The notes under the pieces are model-generated. The model saw only the letters and a program-made list of their open reading frames with translations, did not search any database and had not been told where the DNA came from. Below are positions 33,673 through 43,232 of a DNA stretch of 64,000 nt, piece after piece. Positions within the stretch are counted from its first letter, which is position 1; every line of letters begins with the position of its first letter. The DNA is taken from contig NZ_LT607803.1 in NCBI RefSeq assembly GCF_900090195.1, forward strand, positions 3,808,229 to 3,872,228, in the 5' to 3' direction. The translations under genes and the position numbers were made by a program. This DNA is from Variovorax sp. HW608 (lineage in GTDB: Bacteria; Pseudomonadota; Gammaproteobacteria; Burkholderiales; Burkholderiaceae_C).

Positions 33673-34707
33673 ATGAGCAAAGATGGCGCCGCCCCCGCCC
33701 GACGTTCCCGCCGCGGCAGCGGCGCGGTCACCCTGCACGATGTCGCGAAGCTCGCCGGCGTGGCGCCGATCACGGCGTCGCGCGCGCTGAGCTCGCCTTC
33801 GCAGGTGTCGGCCGAGGTGCTCAGGAAGGTCACCGAGGCGGTCAGCCGCACCGGCTACGTGCGCAACGTGCTCGCCGGCGGACTGGCGTCGACGCGCAGC
33901 CGGCTCGTCGCGGCGGTGGTGCCCTCGATCGCCGGGCCGGTGTTCCTGCAGACGGTGCAGTCGCTGACCGAGGCGCTGGCGGAACGGGGCTACCAGTTGA
34001 TGCTGGGCCAGAGCGGCTATGTGGATTCGCGCGAGGACGCGCTGCTCGAAGCCATCATCGGCCGCCGGCCCGACGGCATCGTGCTCACCGGGATCATGCA
34101 TTCGCCCGAGGGGCGCAAGCGGCTGCTGGCCGCGGGCATCCCGGTGGTCGAGACCTGGGATTTGACGCCGACCCCGCTGGACATGCTGGTGGGCTTCTCC
34201 CACGTGGAAGTGGGCCGCAAGGTGGCTGAATTCCTGCACGGAAAAGGGCGCCGCCATCTCGCGGTCGTCGCAGGCGACGACGAGCGCTCGCGCCGGCGCC
34301 ACGGCGCCTTCAGCGAGGCGGCACGCGCGGCGGGGCTGCCCGAGGTGCCGATCAAGCGCGTGCCGGCGCCCACCACGCTCAAGAGCGGTCGCGCCGCGCT
34401 GTCCGAACTGCTGAAGGAGCATCCGACCATCGATGCGGTGTTCTGCAGCTCCGACCTGCTGGCGCTCGGCGTGATGATCGAGGCGCAGGCGCGCGGCATC
34501 GCCGTGCCCGGCCAGCTCTCGGTCGTCGGCTTCGGCGACCTCGAATTCGCGGCCGACCTCGAGCCCGCGCTGACCACGGTCCGCATCGACGGCGCCGCCA
34601 TCGGCCGCCAGGCCGCGCAGTTCATCGTCGAGCGCGCGGAAGGGCGGCAGGTCGGCGAGCGCGTGGTCGACATCGGCTTCTCGATCGCCGAGCGCGAAAG
34701 CGCCTGA
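33673..34707 (+). CDS. LacI-family repressor of the glucarate operon
   Basis: Regulator of 344 residues. The LacI helix-turn-helix VTLHDVAKLAGVAPITASRALSSPSQVS is at about 19-46, with the hinge helix near RNVLAGGLASTRS, then a periplasmic-binding-like effector domain (VAAVVPSIAGPVFLQTVQSL onward) ending in VVDIGFSIAERESA. The sequence is of the GntR/gluconate subfamily type. Three copies of its presumed 12-base operator flank the gene: one before itself and two before tctC. The effector is probably glucarate or a breakdown product, inferred from the genes downstream. Confidence 0.92.
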   Translation: MSKDGAAPARRSRRGSGAVTLHDVAKLAGVAPITASRALSSPSQVSAEVLRKVTEAVSRTGYVRNVLAGGLASTRSRLVAAVVPSIAGPVFLQTVQSLTEALAERGYQLMLGQSGYVDSREDALLEAIIGRRPDGIVLTGIMHSPEGRKRLLAAGIPVVETWDLTPTPLDMLVGFSHVEVGRKVAEFLHGKGRRHLAVVAGDDERSRRRHGAFSEAARAAGLPEVPIKRVPAPTTLKSGRAALSELLKEHPTIDAVFCSSDLLALGVMIEAQARGIAVPGQLSVVGFGDLEFAADLEPALTTVRIDGAAIGRQAAQFIVERAEGRQVGERVVDIGFSIAERESA

Positions 34708-34734
34708 TCCGCGTAAACCCTAGGTCCGAACCGG

Positions 34735-34762
34735 TTGCCGAATCGCACGGTAGCGCTATCAT
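34735..34762 (+). promoter_or_regulatory. Promoter of the tctC-gudD-garL-garR operon
   Basis: TTGCCG (34735-34740) and TATCAT (34757-34762) are 16 bases apart and precede tctC by about 45 bases. The first operator (34749-34760) covers the spacer and -10; the second lies just downstream of the expected start near 34769. Confidence 0.5.
34749..34760. promoter_or_regulatory. LacI-type operator 1 of the glucarate operon
   Basis: GGTAGCGCTATC, the same 12-mer as before the regulator gene, overlapping the -10 of the tctC promoter. Confidence 0.72.
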
Positions 34763-34774
34763 TCGCATACCGAA

Positions 34775-34786
34775 GATAGCGCTACC
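34775..34786. promoter_or_regulatory. LacI-type operator 2 of the glucarate operon
   Basis: GATAGCGCTACC, the exact reverse complement of operator 1, with centres 26 bases apart. The two 12-mers therefore form one large inverted repeat with a 14-base middle, well placed to bind a repressor tetramer or two dimers. Confidence 0.72.
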
Positions 34787-34807
34787 ATCGCAAGAGAGAC
34801 ATCCACC

Positions 34808-35776
34808 ATGACCACAAGGAAACTGTTTGCTGCGTGTGCCATCGCCCTCGCGGCCGCCACCGGGGCCCAGGCCCAGGACTGGCCGCAGAAGACGGTGAAC
34901 GTCATCGTTCCCTTCCCGGCCGGCGGTTCGACCGACATGGTCGCCCGCGCCATCGCTCCCAAGCTCGGCGAGAAGCTGGGCCAGACCTTCCTCGTTGACA
35001 ACAAGGCCGGCGCGACCGGCACCATCGGCGCGATGCAGGTCAAGCGCTCGCCGCCGGACGGCTACACCTTCCTCGTCACCTCGCTGGGCCCGCTGGTGAT
35101 CGCGCCGCATCTCATCAAGGGCCTGCAGTACGACGCGCTGAAGGACTTCGATCTGATCACCGTCGCGGTGCAGGCGCCGAACGTGCTGGTGGTCCCGGCG
35201 AGCTCGCCGCACAAATCGGTCGCTGACGTCATCGCGAACCTGAAGGCGAATCCCGGCAAGATGAGCTTCGCGTCGTCCGGCAATGGATCGAGCGACCATC
35301 TCACGGCCGAGCTCTTCTGGCAGCAGACCGGGACGCACGGCCTGCACGTGCCGTACAAGGGGGGCGCGCCCGCCATCACCGATCTTCTGGGCGGCCAGGT
35401 CGATGCGTCGTTCCAGAACGTCAACGCGGTGGTTCAGTACATCAAGGGCGGCAAGCTCAAGGCGCTCGCGGTCACCGGCGACAAGCGCTCGCCGGTCCTG
35501 CCGGACGTGCCGACCATCGCCGAGGCGGGCGTGAAGAACGTCGACGTCTACTCGTGGCAAGCCATCGTCGCGCCAAAGGGCTTGCCCACGGCGGTCCGCG
35601 ACAAGGCCCATAGTGCGATGGTCGCGGCCCTCAACGATCCGGCGGTGAAGAGCCAGTTCACAGCGATCGGCCTCGAAGTCGTCGGCAATACGCCGGCGCA
35701 GTTCGCTGCCTTCCAGCAACAGGAATACGCCCGCTGGAAGAAAGTCATCGAGACCGGCAAGATCACCGCAGATTGA
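34808..35776 (+). CDS. Bug-family tripartite tricarboxylate transporter binding protein
   Basis: Periplasmic solute receptor of 322 residues with a signal peptide [23 protein letters not shown]. The TctC/Bug fold begins [30 protein letters not shown] and shows the family signature [19 protein letters not shown] segment (here [16 protein letters not shown]). No tctA or tctB membrane gene lies beside it, as is usual for the many orphan Bug proteins of Burkholderiales. First gene of the operon with a LacI-type operator pair; the ligand is probably glucarate or galactarate. AAGAGAGA precedes the ATG. Confidence 0.92.
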   Translation: MTTRKLFAACAIALAAATGAQAQDWPQKTVNVIVPFPAGGSTDMVARAIAPKLGEKLGQTFLVDNKAGATGTIGAMQVKRSPPDGYTFLVTSLGPLVIAPHLIKGLQYDALKDFDLITVAVQAPNVLVVPASSPHKSVADVIANLKANPGKMSFASSGNGSSDHLTAELFWQQTGTHGLHVPYKGGAPAITDLLGGQVDASFQNVNAVVQYIKGGKLKALAVTGDKRSPVLPDVPTIAEAGVKNVDVYSWQAIVAPKGLPTAVRDKAHSAMVAALNDPAVKSQFTAIGLEVVGNTPAQFAAFQQQEYARWKKVIETGKITAD

Positions 35777-35789
35777 GAGAGCACCCGTC

Positions 35790-37121
35790 ATGTCCAACTC
35801 CACACCCAGGATCACCGAACTTCGCGTGATCCCCGTCGCCGGCCGCGACAGCATGCTGCTGAACCTCAGCGGCGCCCACGGCCCCTTCTTCACCCGCAAC
35901 CTGCTGATCCTCACGGACAGCGCCGGCCGCACCGGCGTGGGCGAGGTGCCCGGCGGCGAGAAGATCCGCCAGACGCTCGAGGACGCGCGCGACCTCGTCG
36001 TGGGGCAGGCCCTCGGTGGCTACCAAGGCGTCCTGCAACGCGTGCAGAAGAAGTTCGCCGACCGCGATGCCGGCGGGCGCGGGCTGCAGACCTTCGACCT
36101 GCGCACCACCATCCACGCGGTGACCGCGATCGAATCGGCGATGCTCGACCTGTTCGGCCAGTATCTGGACGTGCCGGTGGCGGCGCTGCTCGGCGAAGGC
36201 CAGCAGCGCGATGCGGTCGAGATGCTGGGCTACCTCTTCTTCGTCGGCGATCGCGACCAATCCGATCTGCCCTACGCACGCGAGCCCGAGGCCGACAACG
36301 CCTGGTTCCGCCTGCGCCACGAGAAGGCGATGACGCCCGAAGCCATCGTGCGCCTGGCCGAAGCGGCGCGCGAGCGCTACGGCTTCAACGACTTCAAGCT
36401 CAAGGGCGGCGTGCTGCGCGGCGACGAGGAGGTCGACGCCATCGTCGCGCTGCACGAGCGCTTCCCCGAGGCGCGCGTCACGCTCGACCCGAACGGCGGC
36501 TGGCTGCTCAGGGATGCGATCCGGCTCGGCCACCGGATGCGCGGCGTGGTCGCCTATGCCGAGGACCCCTGCGGCGCCGAGGAGGGCTTCTCCGGCCGCG
36601 AGGTGATGGCGGAGTTCCGCCGCGCCACCGGCCTGCCGACGGCGACCAACATGATCGCCACCGACTGGCGGCAGATGGCGCACGCGCTCTCGCTGCAGTC
36701 GGTGGACATCCCATTGGCCGACCCGCACTTCTGGACCATGGCCGGCTCGGTGCGCGTCGCGCAGACCTGCCGCGACTGGGGGCTCACCTGGGGCTCGCAC
36801 TCCAACAACCACTTCGACGTGTCGCTCGCGATGTTCACCCACGTCGGCGCCGCCGCGCCGGGTCGGGTGACGGCGATCGACACCCACTGGATCTGGCAGG
36901 ACGGCCAGCGCCTCACGAAGGAGCCGCTCCGCATCGCGGGCGGCATGGTGCAGGTGCCGAAGAAGCCCGGCCTCGGCATCGAGCTCGACATGGCCGAAGT
37001 CGAGAAGGCGCATCAGCTCTACAAGCAGCACGGCCTCGGTTCGCGCGATGATGCGGTGGCGATGCAGTGCCTGATCCCCGGCTGGAAGTTCGACCCCAAG
37101 CGGCCCGCCTTCGATCGCTGA
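35790..37121 (+). CDS. gudD: Glucarate dehydratase
   Basis: Enolase-superfamily enzyme of 443 residues converting D-glucarate to 5-keto-4-deoxy-D-glucarate. The catalytic KxK pair is K203 and K205 in FNDFKLKGG, metal ligands are D233 (LDPNGGW), E258 (AEDPCG) and N287 (ATNMIAT), and the second base is H337 in GSHSNNHFD. These positions are within a few residues of those in E. coli GudD. It follows tctC by 13 bases and precedes the aldolase by 37 bases, so substrate uptake and the first step are in one operon. Confidence 0.96.
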   Translation: MSNSTPRITELRVIPVAGRDSMLLNLSGAHGPFFTRNLLILTDSAGRTGVGEVPGGEKIRQTLEDARDLVVGQALGGYQGVLQRVQKKFADRDAGGRGLQTFDLRTTIHAVTAIESAMLDLFGQYLDVPVAALLGEGQQRDAVEMLGYLFFVGDRDQSDLPYAREPEADNAWFRLRHEKAMTPEAIVRLAEAARERYGFNDFKLKGGVLRGDEEVDAIVALHERFPEARVTLDPNGGWLLRDAIRLGHRMRGVVAYAEDPCGAEEGFSGREVMAEFRRATGLPTATNMIATDWRQMAHALSLQSVDIPLADPHFWTMAGSVRVAQTCRDWGLTWGSHSNNHFDVSLAMFTHVGAAAPGRVTAIDTHWIWQDGQRLTKEPLRIAGGMVQVPKKPGLGIELDMAEVEKAHQLYKQHGLGSRDDAVAMQCLIPGWKFDPKRPAFDR

Positions 37122-37158
37122 GCCCGCCGGGCGCTCCCCGACACGACAAGGAGACACC

Positions 37159-37947
37159 ATGAGAGAAAACCGCCTGCGGACGCTCTGGAAATCTGGAGGT
37201 GCCGCGGTCAATGGCTGGCTCGCGATCCCAAACGGCTTCTCGGCCGAGACCATGGCTCACCAGGGCTGGGATTCGCTCACCATCGACCTGCAGCACGGCG
37301 TCGTCGACTACCAATCGATGATCCCCATGCTGCAGGCCATCTCGACCACCGACACGGTGCCGGTGGTGCGCGTGCCGTGGCTCGACCCGGCCGCGCTCAT
37401 GAAGGCGCTCGACGCCGGCGCCTACGGCGTCATCTGCCCGATGATCAATACGGCCGACGAAGCCGCGCGGCTCGTGGCCTACACGCACTACGCGCCGCGC
37501 GGCACGCGCAGCTTCGGCCCGGTGCGCGCCTTGCTCTACGGCGGCGCCGACTACCCGCAGCACGCGAACGACACCATCGTCACCTTCGCGATGATCGAGA
37601 CGGCGCAGGCGCTCGAGAACCTCGACGCGATCATGTCGGTGGAGGGCCTCGACGCCGTGTACATCGGGCCGTCGGACCTTTCGCTCGCACTGGGCTGCAG
37701 GCCGGTCTTCGACGACGTCGATCCGCCCGTCCAGCAGGCCATCGACCACATCCTCGAACGCGCCAAGGCGCACGGACTCGTGGCCGGCATCCACAACGGA
37801 ACGCCCGAAGGCGCGCTCGCACGCATCGCCAAGGGCTTCCAGTTCGTCACCGTGAGTTCGGATGCGCGCCTCATGGCCGCGGGCTCGCAGCAGGTGCTCG
37901 CGAAGATGCGCGCCGCGCAGCCGGCCGCGGGCTCGACTTCTTACTGA
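37159..37947 (+). CDS. HpcH/HpaI-family aldolase, probably 5-keto-4-deoxy-D-glucarate aldolase
   Basis: Class II pyruvate aldolase of 262 residues. NGWLAIPNGFSAETMAHQGWDSLTIDLQHGVVDYQ, VRVPWLDPAALMKALDAGAYGVICPMINTADEA and MIETAQALENLDAIMSVEGLDAVYIGPSDLS carry the metal-binding glutamate and aspartate and the pyruvate-binding arginine of the family. Because it stands between glucarate dehydratase and tartronate semialdehyde reductase it most likely has the GarL role, splitting 5-keto-4-deoxyglucarate to pyruvate and tartronate semialdehyde. AAGGAG precedes the ATG. Confidence 0.88.
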   Translation: MRENRLRTLWKSGGAAVNGWLAIPNGFSAETMAHQGWDSLTIDLQHGVVDYQSMIPMLQAISTTDTVPVVRVPWLDPAALMKALDAGAYGVICPMINTADEAARLVAYTHYAPRGTRSFGPVRALLYGGADYPQHANDTIVTFAMIETAQALENLDAIMSVEGLDAVYIGPSDLSLALGCRPVFDDVDPPVQQAIDHILERAKAHGLVAGIHNGTPEGALARIAKGFQFVTVSSDARLMAAGSQQVLAKMRAAQPAAGSTSY

Positions 37948-37960
37948 AAGGACATTGATC

Positions 37961-38839
37961 ATGAAGATCGGATTCATCGGACTCGGCATCATGGGCGCGC
38001 CGATGGCGCAGAACCTCCTGCAGGCCGGCCACGAGATGTTCGTGCGCACGCGCAGCAAGGTGCCCGAGGCGCTCAAGGCAGCGACCGCCTGCGCGACCAA
38101 CGCCGACGTGGCGCGCGCGGCGGATGTAGTGATCCTGATGCTGCCCGACACGCCCGACGTCGAGCAGGTCCTGTTCGGCGAAGACGGCGTCGCCTCGGGC
38201 CTCTCGAAGGGCAAGACGGTGATCGACATGAGCTCGATCTCGCCCATCGACACCAAGCGCTTCGCGAAGAAGATCAACGAACTCGGCTGCGACTACCTCG
38301 ACGCGCCGGTCTCCGGCGGCGAAGTCGGCGCCAAGGCCGCGAGCCTCACGATCATGGTCGGCGGCGACGAAGCGGTGTTCGAGCGCGCCCGGCCGCTGTT
38401 CGAGAAGATGGGCAAGAACATCACGCTCGTCGGCGGCAACGGCGACGGCCAGACCACCAAGGTGGCGAACCAGATCATCGTGGCGCTCAATATCGCGGCG
38501 GTGGGCGAAGCATTGCTCTTCGCGAGCAAGGCCGGCGCCGATCCCGCCAAGGTGCGTCAGGCGCTGATGGGCGGCTTCGCGGCCAGCCGCATCCTCGAGG
38601 TGCACGGCGAACGCATGATCAAGCGCACCTTCAATCCGGGCTTCCGCATCGGCCTGCACCAGAAGGACCTGAACCTTGCGCTGGCCGGCGCGAAGGCGAT
38701 GTCGGTCGCATTGCCGCAGACCGCGTCGGCCGCCCAGCTGATGCAGTCCTGCGCCACCCATGGGTGGGACCAGCTCGACCACTCGGCGCTGGTGAAGGCG
38801 CTCGAGCTGATGGCTCAGCACGAAGTGGCGAAGGGCTGA
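37961..38839 (+). CDS. garR: Tartronate semialdehyde reductase (2-hydroxy-3-oxopropionate reductase)
   Basis: Beta-hydroxyacid dehydrogenase of 292 residues. The nucleotide motif IGFIGLGIMGAPMAQNLL is at 3-20, the substrate motif DAPVSGGEVGAKAASLTIMVGG at 114-135, and the catalytic lysine K167 is in GDGQTTKVANQ. It reduces tartronate semialdehyde to D-glycerate. It completes the glucarate route of this operon; glycerate kinase, the next enzyme, is not in the window. GAAAGGA precedes the ATG. The next gene is convergent with two bases between stop codons. Confidence 0.93.
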   Translation: MKIGFIGLGIMGAPMAQNLLQAGHEMFVRTRSKVPEALKAATACATNADVARAADVVILMLPDTPDVEQVLFGEDGVASGLSKGKTVIDMSSISPIDTKRFAKKINELGCDYLDAPVSGGEVGAKAASLTIMVGGDEAVFERARPLFEKMGKNITLVGGNGDGQTTKVANQIIVALNIAAVGEALLFASKAGADPAKVRQALMGGFAASRILEVHGERMIKRTFNPGFRIGLHQKDLNLALAGAKAMSVALPQTASAAQLMQSCATHGWDQLDHSALVKALELMAQHEVAKG

Positions 38840-38841
38840 GC

Positions 38842-40182
38842 TCAGGCGGGCAGGCCGAGGCGGGCATACACCGCCGATGCCTGCCGCAAGAGGCGCAGCG
38901 ATTCGGGCTGGCGGTTGAGCTGCTGCTGCAGGATGCCCTGCGCGCCGGCGAGCGAACTGCCGGTGCCTTTGCGCACGAGCGCGTCGAGGTAGACCTGCTC
39001 GAACAGATCGCGCTGCGCGTGGCTGCCGCCGATCTCGACGAGCCGCGGCAAGGCCTGCCCCAGTTCCTCGATCGCAGTTCCCCATTCCCCGCGCGCATGC
39101 GCGAGCAGTCCGCGTGCGGCCGGCACGCAGACGTGCTGCCATGCATCGCGCGTCGAAAGCGGCGCATGCGGCGCGAAGCCTTCGATGTGCGCGAGCAGCG
39201 TATCGGCTTCCGGGCGACCGGCACGTGCGAGGCCGTAGAGGTACTGCAGGTCGAGAAAGGGCAGCACGTGGTCATCGAGCCGGCGCGCGAGATAGTTGCC
39301 GACGTCCTGCCAGCGCTCGCCCACGTCGATGCCGGCCAGTTCGAAGCGCGCGAGCAGCGACACCGCGCCGATCTGGTCCTGCGAATAGTCCTTGACCACG
39401 CCCCACACCTGCCGGTCGTAGACCGAGAGCGCTTCGGCATCGCGGCCCAGGTCGATCAGGAACAGCGCGACGTGCCACCAGTTGTGCGTGACCATGAAGG
39501 AGTTGAGCCCGACCCAGGTGTCGCTCACGCGGCGCATGAAGTCCAGGCCTTCCGCGAGCCGCCCTTCGGTGAGCATCACGTGGCCCAGCGCATGGTGTGC
39601 CCAGGGCTCCTTGCGCTCCATCGCGATCGCGCGGCGCGCACTGGCTTCGGCGTCGCGCATCCGGTGGCACTGCTCGTGGCCGAAGGCGGCCATGCCATGC
39701 AGATAGGGCACGTCGCCGGCGTGCGGCAGCGCCGTCAATGCCAGGCGCAGCATGCCCGGGCAGTCGCCGACATTGAAGCAGTGGTACTGCCCGAGCTTCA
39801 GTGAGGCGAGGTCGCGCGGATGCTCCTTCGCCTGCTCCTCGTGCAGCGCGATGGCGCGCGTGATGTCGCCCTCGGCCCAGGCGGCGACGGCTGCGATGTA
39901 GCGCTGCTCGCGCGAGGTCGCGCGGGCCGACGCCGCCTCTGCGCGCTCGATGAAGGGGCGCGCGTTCGCGACCGCATCGCCCGACTCCGCGAACAGGTGC
40001 AGCGTGGCGCAATACGCCTGCACGATCGGGCTCGGGTCGTGCGCGGCGGCCAGTACGTCCACCGCGCGCGCCTCGCACGAGATGAAGCCTTCGACGAAGT
40101 CATTGACGGCGCGCAGGCTCGCCGGGTCGTCGAGGCTGAGCGGGTTGCCGAGGCTGTCGCAAAGGCGGGGCGCAGAACTCAA
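38842..40182 (-). CDS. TTC38-like tetratricopeptide repeat protein
   Basis: Soluble helical protein of 446 residues. Helical pairs run throughout, with HPRDLASLKLGQYHCFNVGD, VPYLHGMAAFGHEQCHRMRDAEASARRAIAMERKEPWAHHALGHVMLTEGRLAEGLDFMRR and HNWWHVALFLIDLGRDAEALSVYD fitting the TTC38 family of TPR-like proteins. Function is unknown in bacteria. TTG is the likely start, since AGGAG lies five bases before it and no ATG is well placed. It sits downstream of the amidase on the same strand after a 74-base gap, so it may be the last gene of the ABC transporter and amidase unit. Confidence 0.82.
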   Translation of the reverse strand: MSSAPRLCDSLGNPLSLDDPASLRAVNDFVEGFISCEARAVDVLAAAHDPSPIVQAYCATLHLFAESGDAVANARPFIERAEAASARATSREQRYIAAVAAWAEGDITRAIALHEEQAKEHPRDLASLKLGQYHCFNVGDCPGMLRLALTALPHAGDVPYLHGMAAFGHEQCHRMRDAEASARRAIAMERKEPWAHHALGHVMLTEGRLAEGLDFMRRVSDTWVGLNSFMVTHNWWHVALFLIDLGRDAEALSVYDRQVWGVVKDYSQDQIGAVSLLARFELAGIDVGERWQDVGNYLARRLDDHVLPFLDLQYLYGLARAGRPEADTLLAHIEGFAPHAPLSTRDAWQHVCVPAARGLLAHARGEWGTAIEELGQALPRLVEIGGSHAQRDLFEQVYLDALVRKGTGSSLAGAQGILQQQLNRQPESLRLLRQASAVYARLGLPA

Positions 40183-40256
40183 GGTGGCTCCTGGCGTGGA
40201 TCGCAGAAACGTCCATGTTGCCACGCGGCTGCGCGCGCGTGGCGCGCGCTGCGCCC

Positions 40257-41663
40257 TCAGGCCACGGGCGGTTGCGGCCAGGGCCGCTGCGGCCCGCGGA
40301 TGAGCTCGAAGGCGCGCGACACCTTGAGCACGCCGAGGTCGTCGAAGCGCTGGCCGGCAATCTGCAAGCCGATCGGCAGACCGTCCTTCGCGTAGCCGCA
40401 GTTGATCGACGCGGCCGGCTGCTCCGACATGTTGAACGGCACGGTGAAGCCGATGTGCTCCAGCGGCCGCAACGGGTCGTTGGTCGGCGAGGGCGCTTCG
40501 GCGGCGGCCGGCATGTTCGGCGCCGTGGGCGAGATCACGAAGTCGTACTTCGCGCAGGCCGCAACCGCTGCGACGCGCGTCGCGTGGAACTGGCTGAAGG
40601 CGCGGAAGACGTATTCGCCGCTGAATCCTTCTGCGCTGTCGGCCCAGGCACGGATGTAGGGCAGGACCTTTTCGCGCTGCTCGGGCCGCAGCGCCTTCAT
40701 GTCCACCAGCGATCGCATGCGCCAGAAGTGGTCCATGCCGTCGAGCATGGCCTGCGACATGAAGGGCCGCATCGGCTCGACGATGGCGCCGGCGCGCTCG
40801 AAGAGCCGTGCGGCGTGTTCGACGGCCTGGCGGATCTCGGGGTCGACGGCCAGGCCGCAGCCGGCATCGAGCAAGAGACCGATGCGAAGGCCGCGCAGGT
40901 GGTCGACGGCGGCATCGAAAGCGTCCCAGTCGATCTCCTGGGCAGGCAGGCTCATGCTGTCGCGCGCATCGGGCTGCGCGAGCGTGCGCATCATCAGCGC
41001 GGCATCGGCCACGCCGCGCGTCATCGGCCCGGCGGCTCGGCCCATGTAGGGCGGATCGATCGGGATGCGGCCCAGGCTGGGCTTGAGCGTGAAGATGCCG
41101 CACCAGCCCGCCGGCAGGCGCAGCGAGCCGCCGATGTCGGTGCCGATGTGCAGCGGACCGTAACCCGCCGCGGCAGCCGCGCCGGCGCCCGCACTGGAAC
41201 CGCCGGGCGTCCTCGACAGATCCCACGGATTGCGCGCCAGCGTGTGGAAGCTCGACAAGCCGGAAGACAGCATGCCGTAGTCCGGCATGGTGGTCTTGCT
41301 GAAGATGACCGCGCCGGCTTCCTTCAGGCGCGCGGCCGGTGGCGCATCGGCGGCAGCCGGTTGCAGCGTCACGGCGGCCGTGCCCGCAGGCATCGGATCG
41401 CCGCGCGTCGCGATGTTCTCCTTGATGGTGGTGGGCACGCCGTCGAGCGGGCCGCGGGCCTCGCCGCGCCGCCAGCGCGCTTCGGAGGCGCGCGCCTGTT
41501 CGAGCGCCGACTCGGGCCGCAGCAGCCAGGTGGCCTGCAGGTGCGGCTCCCAGCGCGCGACGTGGTCGAGCACCGCCTGCGTCACCTCGACCGGCGACAG
41601 GCTTCCTTCGCGATACGCGGCGGCGAGTTCCCGTGCGCCCAGTTCGTTCAGCGGACCGCTCAC
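40257..41663 (-). CDS. Amidase (amidase signature family)
   Basis: Amidase of 468 residues. The Ser-cisSer-Lys triad is complete: K81 in PTTIKENIA, S156 in TPGGSSAGAG and S180 in GTDIGGSLRLPA. The start is GTG and overlaps the stop of the binding-protein gene (GTGA), so the two are translated together. The joint operon with a peptide-type ABC transporter suggests that the imported compound carries an amide bond which this enzyme cleaves in the cytoplasm. No signal peptide. The substrate cannot be read from sequence; this superfamily includes GatA, but the lack of gatB and gatC neighbours and overall pattern exclude it. Confidence 0.9.
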   Translation of the reverse strand: MSGPLNELGARELAAAYREGSLSPVEVTQAVLDHVARWEPHLQATWLLRPESALEQARASEARWRRGEARGPLDGVPTTIKENIATRGDPMPAGTAAVTLQPAAADAPPAARLKEAGAVIFSKTTMPDYGMLSSGLSSFHTLARNPWDLSRTPGGSSAGAGAAAAAGYGPLHIGTDIGGSLRLPAGWCGIFTLKPSLGRIPIDPPYMGRAAGPMTRGVADAALMMRTLAQPDARDSMSLPAQEIDWDAFDAAVDHLRGLRIGLLLDAGCGLAVDPEIRQAVEHAARLFERAGAIVEPMRPFMSQAMLDGMDHFWRMRSLVDMKALRPEQREKVLPYIRAWADSAEGFSGEYVFRAFSQFHATRVAAVAACAKYDFVISPTAPNMPAAAEAPSPTNDPLRPLEHIGFTVPFNMSEQPAASINCGYAKDGLPIGLQIAGQRFDDLGVLKVSRAFELIRGPQRPWPQPPVA

Positions 41664-43147
41664 CACGACAGCGCCGACAGGTCGTTGACGAAGATCGGCA
41701 TGTCCTTCCACAGCCCCTTCACGCCCTTCTTGGCAACCGTGGGCCACTGCGGCTGGAACAGGAAGACGTTGGCCGCGTCGGTGGCCAGGATGCGCTGCGC
41801 ATCGCCGAGCAGCTTGTTGCGCTCGGCCGTGTTCCCGGTCGTCTTGATCTTGTCGTACACCGCGGTGAAGTCCTTCGACTGGTACTGCCAGTAGTACTCC
41901 GCCTTGGCGTAGTTGCCGAGGTCGAAGGGCTCGACGTGCGAGACGATGCTGAGGTCGTAGTCCTTGTTGCCGTAGGTGCCGCTGAGCCACTGCGCCCATT
42001 CGACGTTCTGGATCTTCACGTTGATGCCGATCTTGGCCAGTTGCGCGGCGATCACCTCGCCGCCCTGGCGGGCGTAGGGCGGCGGCGGCAGCGTCATCGT
42101 GAGTTCGAGCGGCGTCTTCACGCCGGCCTCGGCCAGCAGCTGCTTGGCCTTCTCGGGGTTGAAGGGGTTCACGCCGGTGGTGTCGACATAGCCCGGTGCG
42201 CCCGGCACGTAGTGGCTGCCGATCGGCACACCGAAGCCGTCGACCGCGCCTTCGATCACGGCCTTGCGATCGATGGCTGCGGAGATCGCGCGGCGCACGC
42301 GCACGTCGTCGAGCGGCTTGCGCTTGTTGTTGATCGACAGGATGGTCTTCGCGCGCGAACCGCTCAGGATCACCTGGAACTGCGGGTTGGCCTTGAACTG
42401 CGGCACGACACGGGTCGCGATGCGAGGGAAGGCATCGACGTCGCCGGCCAGCATCGCCGCGGCCTGCGCGGCCGGGTCGGAGATGAAGCGGAAGGTGACC
42501 TTGTTGAGCTTGATCGCGCCAGGGTTGCGGAAGCCGTCCCACTTGCTCACCACCACCGAGCTGCCCTTGTTCCAGGTGTCGAGCTTGTAGGGGCCCGTGC
42601 CCACGGGCTTGGTGGCGTTGGCGTCCGAGCTCTTGGGTTCGACGATCACCGCAGTGGCCTGGCCCAGCAGGAAGGGCAGGTCGGGGTCGATCTCCTTGTT
42701 GATGAGCACCACCGTGTAGTCATCGACCACCTGCGTGCTCAGGTTGGCGAAGGTGCGCTTGTCCTTGTTGGTGCTCTTCTCGCTGCCCGCGCGGTCGAAG
42801 GAGAACTTCACCGTCTGCGCGTTGAAGGGTTCGCCGTTCTGGTACTTGACGCCGCGGCGCAGCTTGAAGGTGTAGGTGCGCAGGTCCGGCGAGACTTCCC
42901 AGCTCTCGGCCAAGAGGGGCGTGACGCTGCCGTCCGAATTGATCTTGGTCAGCGTCTCGAGGATGTTGTAGTGGACGATCTCGGCGATCGCGGAGGCCGC
43001 ACCGGCCGTCGGGTCGAGCCCCGGCGGTTCGAGCGCCATGCCGATCACCATCGCGTCCTTGCGGCCTTGCGCCAGCGCCATCTGCGGCAGCGCGAGCGGC
43101 ACGGTGGCGAGTGCGGCGGTGGTCAGGAGGGTGCGGCGTTTCAACAT
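41660..43147 (-). CDS. ABC transporter substrate-binding protein, family 5 (DppA/OppA-like)
   Basis: Periplasmic binding protein of 495 residues with signal peptide MLKRRTLLTTAALATVPLALPQMALAQ, the twin-arginine-like KRR motif being weak. The SBP_bac_5 pattern is visible in GLDPTAGAASAIAEIVHYNILETLTKINSDGSVTPLLAESWEVSPD and YTFKLRRGVKYQNGEPF. It binds peptides, nickel or other amide compounds in its family. It lies 85 bases after the second ATPase gene, a larger gap than elsewhere in this operon, and overlaps the amidase gene by four bases. Confidence 0.92.
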   Translation of the reverse strand: MLKRRTLLTTAALATVPLALPQMALAQGRKDAMVIGMALEPPGLDPTAGAASAIAEIVHYNILETLTKINSDGSVTPLLAESWEVSPDLRTYTFKLRRGVKYQNGEPFNAQTVKFSFDRAGSEKSTNKDKRTFANLSTQVVDDYTVVLINKEIDPDLPFLLGQATAVIVEPKSSDANATKPVGTGPYKLDTWNKGSSVVVSKWDGFRNPGAIKLNKVTFRFISDPAAQAAAMLAGDVDAFPRIATRVVPQFKANPQFQVILSGSRAKTILSINNKRKPLDDVRVRRAISAAIDRKAVIEGAVDGFGVPIGSHYVPGAPGYVDTTGVNPFNPEKAKQLLAEAGVKTPLELTMTLPPPPYARQGGEVIAAQLAKIGINVKIQNVEWAQWLSGTYGNKDYDLSIVSHVEPFDLGNYAKAEYYWQYQSKDFTAVYDKIKTTGNTAERNKLLGDAQRILATDAANVFLFQPQWPTVAKKGVKGLWKDMPIFVNDLSALSW

Positions 43148-43232
43148 GGTGTCTGGGCTCCAGAGAAAGCTGTGGTGTCAAGAAACAAACGTTACATCAT
43201 GGCGGGCCGCAACCGGCTCGGCAAGTATTTGC

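Noticed and set aside
40257..41663. Glutamyl-tRNA amidotransferase subunit GatA
   Set aside because: The triad is shared by the superfamily, but there is no gatB or gatC beside it and the gene is coupled to a peptide-type ABC transporter.
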